A stretch of 10,011 bases of DNA, taken from Paracoccaceae bacterium. Lineage in GTDB: Bacteria; Pseudomonadota; Alphaproteobacteria; Rhodobacterales; Rhodobacteraceae. Where the stretch lies: assembly GCA_029881635.1 (NCBI GenBank), contig JAOUMG010000032.1, forward strand, positions 1 through 10,011. The letters run 5' to 3'. Position 1 is the stretch's first letter; each line of letters begins with the position of its first letter. Below the pieces are notes generated by a model, which was not told the DNA's origin, made no database searches, and saw nothing but the letters and a program-made list of their open reading frames with translations. A program made the translations under genes and the position numbers. Of this stretch, positions 6,477 through 10,011 are shown piece by piece.

Positions 6477-8222
6477 TCAGCGCATTTCTTCCACCGGGGT
6501 TACGCCCAAGATACCAAGACCTGCGGAAATAACAACGCCCGTTGCCCGCGCGAGGGCAATTTTGGCCTGACTGGTGGCGGCATCACCCTCCTGAATGAAG
6601 CGCAAGGAGGCATCATCGTTGCCACGGTTCCAGAATCCGTGAAATTCCGATGCAAGTTCATAGAGGTAAAAAGCGATGCGATGGGGTTCATGACCACGGG
6701 CAGCAATCTCGACCAGACGCGGCCATTCGGCAATTTTCCGCGCCAATGCCAGTTCGGCATCGTGCCCCAATAGGTCGAGATTTGCCCCCGCCAACGTCGC
6801 GTCATCGGCGGCAATTCCCGCCTCTCCCGCCTTGCGGATGACCGAATTGATCCGGGCATGGGCGTATTGCACATAAAAGACCGGGTTATCCTTGGATTGT
6901 TCCAGCACCTTGTCAAAGTCGAAATCAAGCGCCGCGTCGTTCTTCCGCGTCAGCATGATGAAACGTGTCACGTCCTTGCCTGCCTGTTCGACGACATCGC
7001 GCAAGGTCACGAATGTCCCTGCCCGTTTGGACATCTTGAACGGTTCGCCGTTCTTCCAAAGCTTCACCAGCTGGGTCAGTTTGACGTCAAGCGGTACTTT
7101 GCCGCCCGAAAGGGCCGCGACAACCGCCTTGAGACGTTTGACATAGCCCCCGTGATCGGCACCGAGAATATCGATCAAGATATCAAATCCCCGTGTCACC
7201 TTATCGTAGTGATAGGCAATGTCGGGGGCAAAATAAGTCCAGGAGCCATCTGATTTCTGCACCGGGCGATCCTGATCGTCACCATAGGCAGTGGACCGGA
7301 AAAGCGTCTGTTCGCGTTCTTCCCAATCCTCGGGCTGCTTGCCCTTGGGAGCCTCCAGTTTGCCGGAATAGATGAGATCGAGCCCACGCAGCGTTTCGAT
7401 CGCAGCCTCGATCTTGCCAGTGCCGTAAAGTGCCTTTTCCGACGAGAAAACATCCATCTGGACGCCCAGCATCGCCAGATCATCCCGGATCATCTGCATC
7501 ATGGCTTCGGTCGCAAAAACCCGGATATCTGCCAGCCAGACAGATTCAGGCTGGTCGATAAGTGTGGTGCCGTATTTTGCCTTCAGCGCCTCGCCCACCG
7601 GGATGAGGTAATCGCCGGGATAAAGCCCCTCGGCGATTTCGGGATCAAGACCATTGGCCTCGCGGTAGCGTTCATAGGCGGACCGCGCCAGAACATCGAC
7701 CTGGGCGCCGCCGTCGTTGATGTAATATTCGCGTGTCACATCATAACCGACAAACCCAAGCAGACTGGCCAAGGCATCACCGAATACCGCCCCACGCACA
7801 TGGCCAACATGCATTGGACCGGTCGGGTTGGCGGACACAAACTCAACGTTGACCCGCGCCCCCTGCCCCAATGTAGAGCGCCCGAATTCGGATTGTTCGG
7901 CCAAGGCCGCGCCAACCACGTCTTGCCAGACACCCGGCGCGAGTCGCAGGTTCAAAAACCCCGGCCCGGCGGTTTCGGCGGTCATGATCCGCGCGTCGGC
8001 CACAAGTTTCGCGGCCAATGCATCCGCGATCGTCCGCGGGGACATGCCGGCAGGTTTGGCCAGCACCATCGCGGCATTGGTGGCCATATCGCCATGGGCC
8101 AGGTCGCGAGGCGGTTCGACCGCCACGGCAGCCGTATCAAGCCCGGCGGGCAAGACACCTTCGGCGGACATCTCTGCCAGTGCGTCTATTACCAGCGCAC
8201 GTATATCGGAAAACAGGTTCAT
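6477..8222 (-). CDS. argS: arginyl-tRNA synthetase
   Basis: Class I aminoacyl-tRNA synthetase that charges tRNA-Arg; cytoplasmic and essential. The product has 581 residues, typical of bacterial ArgS. The N-terminal Add-1 domain (about 1-90) recognises the tRNA D-loop. The catalytic Rossmann core carries the HIGH-type motif HVGH (138-141) after [10 protein letters not shown], then [11 protein letters not shown] (354-364) and the KMSKS-type motif [10 protein letters not shown] (397-406). The C-terminal DALR anticodon-binding domain (about 445-581) starts near [10 protein letters not shown] and ends with GVTPVEEMR, a normal family ending. The ATG at 8220-8222 is preceded by AAAGAGG at a good distance. 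A 149-bp gap separates it from dgt upstream, the largest gap in the minus-strand block, which suggests argS can have its own promoter. No truncation or missing motif is seen. Confidence 0.98.
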   Translation of the reverse strand: MNLFSDIRALVIDALAEMSAEGVLPAGLDTAAVAVEPPRDLAHGDMATNAAMVLAKPAGMSPRTIADALAAKLVADARIMTAETAGPGFLNLRLAPGVWQDVVGAALAEQSEFGRSTLGQGARVNVEFVSANPTGPMHVGHVRGAVFGDALASLLGFVGYDVTREYYINDGGAQVDVLARSAYERYREANGLDPEIAEGLYPGDYLIPVGEALKAKYGTTLIDQPESVWLADIRVFATEAMMQMIRDDLAMLGVQMDVFSSEKALYGTGKIEAAIETLRGLDLIYSGKLEAPKGKQPEDWEEREQTLFRSTAYGDDQDRPVQKSDGSWTYFAPDIAYHYDKVTRGFDILIDILGADHGGYVKRLKAVVAALSGGKVPLDVKLTQLVKLWKNGEPFKMSKRAGTFVTLRDVVEQAGKDVTRFIMLTRKNDAALDFDFDKVLEQSKDNPVFYVQYAHARINSVIRKAGEAGIAADDATLAGANLDLLGHDAELALARKIAEWPRLVEIAARGHEPHRIAFYLYELASEFHGFWNRGNDDASLRFIQEGDAATSQAKIALARATGVVISAGLGILGVTPVEEMR

Positions 8223-8246
8223 TTCGTGCCTCTTTGATCAAATGAG

Positions 8247-8275
8247 GGGATGCCAGAGCCGGGTTGCGCCGTCAA
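8247..8275 (-). promoter_or_regulatory. weak candidate promoter of argS
   Basis: On the minus strand TTGACG (plus 8270-8275) matches the -35 consensus at five of six bases. The hexamer 17 bp downstream, CATCCC (plus 8247-8252), is a poor -10. The site lies in the dgt-argS gap about 25 bp before the argS start codon. It could be a promoter that needs an activator, or chance. Confidence 0.2.
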
Positions 8276-8284
8276 TGCTCGACA

Positions 8285-8323
8285 CGTGCCATCGGTTATC
8301 GCGACTTGGCGCGCAATGGCACG
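8285..8323 (-). repeat. 8-bp perfect inverted repeat in the dgt-argS gap
   Basis: CGTGCCAT (8285-8292) is the exact reverse complement of ATGGCACG (8316-8323), with a 23-nt GC-rich loop. Neither strand carries a T run after it, so it is not a standard intrinsic terminator. It could be an RNA stem in the argS leader or dgt trailer, or an operator. The rest of the gap shows only a 7-bp inverted repeat, GGCTTTG (8352-8358) with CAAAGCC (8382-8388), that straddles the dgt stop codon. Confidence 0.35.
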
Positions 8324-8371
8324 GGCTGGACGGAATATCCGGTCAAGCCGAGGCTTTGTGGGCGCGAAGGC

Positions 8372-9553
8372 CTAGCGGCAGCAAAGCCGTGCATGTTCCT
8401 GAATGGCGAACCGGTCTGTCATTCCGGCGACATAATCCAGCACAACACGCGCCAGTTCAGTCTCGTCCTTGGCCCTGGCGACATCAGGGCGCCATTCGTC
8501 GGGCAAGAGCGACGGATCACTCAGGAAAAGCGGGAAAAGCTCATTGATCATCGCTGTCACGCGTTGGCGTTCGACGACGACTGACGGGGCACGGTACATG
8601 CGTGTGAACAAAAAGCTCTTGATCGCCTTGAGATTCTGGAAAAGCGGTTTGGAAAAGCGGATGATCGGCCCGTCCATGGAACGCACATCGGCAACGGATT
8701 GAGGCTGAGAGGCCGCAAGACGGTTTTCGGCGACGGCAATCACATCTTCGACCATGACACCAAAAACACGGCGCAATGCTTCGTGCCGACGCCGCATGGG
8801 ATCAAGGCCGGGATGCAACCGGTCCACCTCGGCAAAGGCGGGGCCCGTGACCGGCAGGTCCATCAGGTCATCCTCGGCAAACAGCCCGGCGCGCAAGCCG
8901 TCATGCAGGTCATGGTGGTTATAAGCCACATCATCGGCGACAGCCGCCACCTGCGCTTCGGCACTGGCGAAGGTATCGAGTTCCAGATCATAGCTCTCAT
9001 TGAAACCGGCCAAGGCATAGGGAATGTCCGCGCTGTCGGCGACCGCATGTGACCCGCTGGCTTTTGGGCCAATGACCGGGCCGTTGTGCTTTGCGATCCC
9101 TTCCAGAGTTTCCCAGGTCAGGTTGAGGCCGTCAAAACCCGCGTAGTGGCGCTCCAGATCAGTGACGATGCGGATCGCCTGGGCGTTATGATCAAATCCG
9201 CCATAGGGGGCCATCAGTTCGGCCAGCGCATCTTCGCCGGTATGACCAAAGGGCGGATGACCAAGATCATGGGCAAGGGCGACGGCCTCGGCCAATTCGA
9301 CATTCAGCCTCAGCGCGCCTGCGATCGTACGGGCCACTTGTGCCACTTCGATCGTATGGGTCAGGCGGGTACGGTAATAATCGCCCTCATGTTCGACGAA
9401 AACTTGCGTCTTGTGCTTTAGCCGCCGAAAGGCCGAGGAATGAATGATCCGGTCCCGATCACGCTGAAAGGGCGACCGGAAAGTGGACGTCTCTTCGGGG
9501 TAAAGCCGCCCCCGACTGTCTTCAGGATGGCAGGCATAGGGTGCCAGTGTCAT
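8372..9553 (-). CDS. dgt: deoxyguanosinetriphosphate triphosphohydrolase-like protein (HD domain)
   Basis: HD-superfamily dNTP triphosphohydrolase of the Dgt type-2-like group, which releases a deoxynucleoside and tripolyphosphate; the preferred substrate cannot be read from sequence. The 393-residue product starts with SRGRLYPEE (13-21) and FRSPFQRDRDRIIHSSAFRR (25-44), the family N-terminal signature. LKHKTQVFV (45-53) and GDYYRTRLTHTIEVAQVAR (57-75) follow. Expected HD metal ligands are H66, H95-D96 in AHDLGHPPFGH (94-104), and D208 in ADDVAYNHHD (206-215). I placed the start at the ATG at 9551-9553 because MTLAPYACHPEDSRGR fits the usual family N-terminus. In-frame ATGs at 9577 and 9589 would add 8 or 12 residues rich in Gln/Glu. 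Divergent to erpA, and upstream of argS in the same direction. The alpha-helical C-terminus (about 300-393) is complete. Confidence 0.93.
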   Translation of the reverse strand: MTLAPYACHPEDSRGRLYPEETSTFRSPFQRDRDRIIHSSAFRRLKHKTQVFVEHEGDYYRTRLTHTIEVAQVARTIAGALRLNVELAEAVALAHDLGHPPFGHTGEDALAELMAPYGGFDHNAQAIRIVTDLERHYAGFDGLNLTWETLEGIAKHNGPVIGPKASGSHAVADSADIPYALAGFNESYDLELDTFASAEAQVAAVADDVAYNHHDLHDGLRAGLFAEDDLMDLPVTGPAFAEVDRLHPGLDPMRRRHEALRRVFGVMVEDVIAVAENRLAASQPQSVADVRSMDGPIIRFSKPLFQNLKAIKSFLFTRMYRAPSVVVERQRVTAMINELFPLFLSDPSLLPDEWRPDVARAKDETELARVVLDYVAGMTDRFAIQEHARLCCR

Positions 9554-9565
9554 TTTGGCCTGTTC

Positions 9566-9612
9566 TTGTTCTTGCATTTCGTCGATCATATATGTCGTAT
9601 GCACACGAAATG
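9566..9612. promoter_or_regulatory. divergent dgt/erpA control region with an inverted repeat
   Basis: The 73 bp between the two start codons are AT-richer than the rest of the window. For erpA, TTGTTC (9566-9571) and TATATG (9589-9594), 17 bp apart, could form a promoter with a leader of about 25 nt. For dgt, TATGAT on the minus strand (plus 9585-9590) could be a -10, but no good -35 is seen. An 8-bp perfect inverted repeat, CATTTCGT (9575-9582) with ACGAAATG (9605-9612), spaced 22 bp, brackets these boxes and could be an operator. I see no match to a regulator site that I know. Confidence 0.35.
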
Positions 9613-9626
9613 ATATGATGGTTTCG

Positions 9627-9959
9627 ATGGAATTGACCCTGCCACCCAAAGTCACACCCCGCGCCTTCGCCCGGCTGGCCGAGATCAACGCCGAAACAGG
9701 CGAGGCCAAGGCACTTCGCGTTGCGGTGGATGGCGGGGGCTGTTCGGGTTTTCAGTATGATATCCGTTTGGATGACCCTAGCCCGGATGATCTGGTTCTG
9801 GAAGGCGACGGTCAGAAGGTTCTGGTCGATTCGGTTTCGCTGCCATTTCTGGCCAATGCCGTGATCGATTTCTCAGAAGAGCTTATTGGCGCGCGGTTTG
9901 TGGTGGAAAATCCAAACGCGACCTCAAGCTGCGGCTGCGGCACTTCGTTTTCCATCTGA
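9627..9959 (+). CDS. erpA: iron-sulfur cluster insertion protein ErpA (HesB/IscA family)
   Basis: A-type Fe-S carrier that takes clusters from the scaffold and delivers them to apo-enzymes; cytoplasmic. The 110-residue product has the family plan: LPPKVTPRAFARLAEI (5-20), DGGGCSGFQYD (35-45) and the C-terminal SCGCGTSFSI (101-110). The three cluster ligands are C39, C102 and C104. The call ErpA rather than IscA rests on the GGGCSGFQYDI form and the stand-alone setting with no isc genes nearby; it is moderately firm. I chose the ATG at 9627-9629 because ELTLPP is the usual N-terminus. In-frame ATGs at 9615 and 9618 would add a few residues, and the open frame to 9555 adds a cysteine-rich stretch that looks artefactual. 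No strong Shine-Dalgarno sequence is visible for any of these starts. Divergent from dgt. Confidence 0.93.
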   Translation: MELTLPPKVTPRAFARLAEINAETGEAKALRVAVDGGGCSGFQYDIRLDDPSPDDLVLEGDGQKVLVDSVSLPFLANAVIDFSEELIGARFVVENPNATSSCGCGTSFSI

Positions 9960-10011
9960 TACGGCATAACGAACGATCCTTTGACGATGGTTTGCCGCTT
10001 GCGCGGGTGCC

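Noticed and set aside
7828..8547. 239-residue plus-strand open frame spanning the argS-dgt gap
   Set aside because: It overlaps the 5' end of argS and the 3' end of dgt, both well supported, and its product has no recognisable domain.
9555..9626. N-terminal extension of ErpA (MACSCSCISSIIYVVCTRND...)
   Set aside because: The cysteine-rich stretch does not resemble HesB/IscA N-termini and covers the likely promoter region; the family starts at MELTLPP.
9554..9709. N-terminal extension of Dgt by up to 52 residues
   Set aside because: It would run through the divergent promoter region and into erpA coding sequence, and the family N-terminus begins near MTLAPYACHPEDSRGR.
9960..10011. A possible small open frame starting in the last 52 bp after erpA
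   Set aside because: Too short to judge and with no clear ribosome-binding site. An xthA-type gene often follows erpA in this group, as I recall, but no start matching it is visible here.
1..10011. Searched for mobile elements, CRISPR arrays, defence or toxin-antitoxin systems
   Set aside because: No transposase, integrase, direct-repeat array or small paired genes were seen. The intergenic space is short and the genes are housekeeping ones; the tRNA-Pro shows no partial duplicate of its 3' end that would suggest an integrated element.

Overview
The window looks like ordinary chromosomal sequence from an alphaproteobacterium, most likely of the Rhodobacteraceae (Roseobacter/Paracoccus type). 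The evidence is the fairly high GC content, the 364-residue double-length dCTP deaminase typical of alphaproteobacteria, and the minus-strand gene order dgt - argS - SPOR protein - nagZ - scpA - scpB with erpA divergent from dgt. I recall that order as a conserved Rhodobacteraceae neighbourhood. No similarity search could be run, so the taxonomic call rests on remembered family features.

Layout. Positions 1-108 hold the 3' end of a plus-strand gene, tentatively a MerR-type regulator. A complete tRNA-Pro(GGG) follows at 199-276, with a strong hairpin just behind it. Next are two plus-strand genes 22 bp apart: the dCTP deaminase (334-1428) and a class V PLP-dependent aminotransferase-fold enzyme (1451-2620). 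The enzyme converges, with only 6 bp between, on a long minus-strand block. Read in the direction of transcription (right to left), that block is dgt (9553-8372), a 149-bp gap, argS (8222-6477), a SPOR-domain membrane protein (6389-5316), nagZ (5316-4288), scpA (4295-3507), scpB (3510-2854) and a 70-residue basic protein (2839-2627). At the right edge erpA (9627-9959) is transcribed divergently from dgt, and the last 52 bp carry no recognisable gene.

How the genes fit together. Dcd and Dgt both act on deoxynucleotide pools: Dcd turns dCTP into dUTP for thymidylate synthesis, and Dgt is a dNTP triphosphohydrolase. ArgS charges tRNA-Arg, and tRNA-Pro serves translation. The SPOR protein binds peptidoglycan at the division site and NagZ recycles peptidoglycan fragments. 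ScpA and ScpB are the accessory subunits of the SMC chromosome-condensation complex. ErpA carries Fe-S clusters to target enzymes. From the SPOR gene to scpB every junction overlaps by 1 to 8 bp, so these genes are very probably one operon with coupled translation.

I found no insertion sequence, phage gene, CRISPR array, toxin-antitoxin pair, defence system or unexplained coding region. The points worth a second look are modest: the tandem-duplicated Dcd, the aminotransferase-fold enzyme that lacks the cysteine-desulfurase cysteine, a possible synteny break behind scpB, and a few inverted repeats in the intergenic regions.
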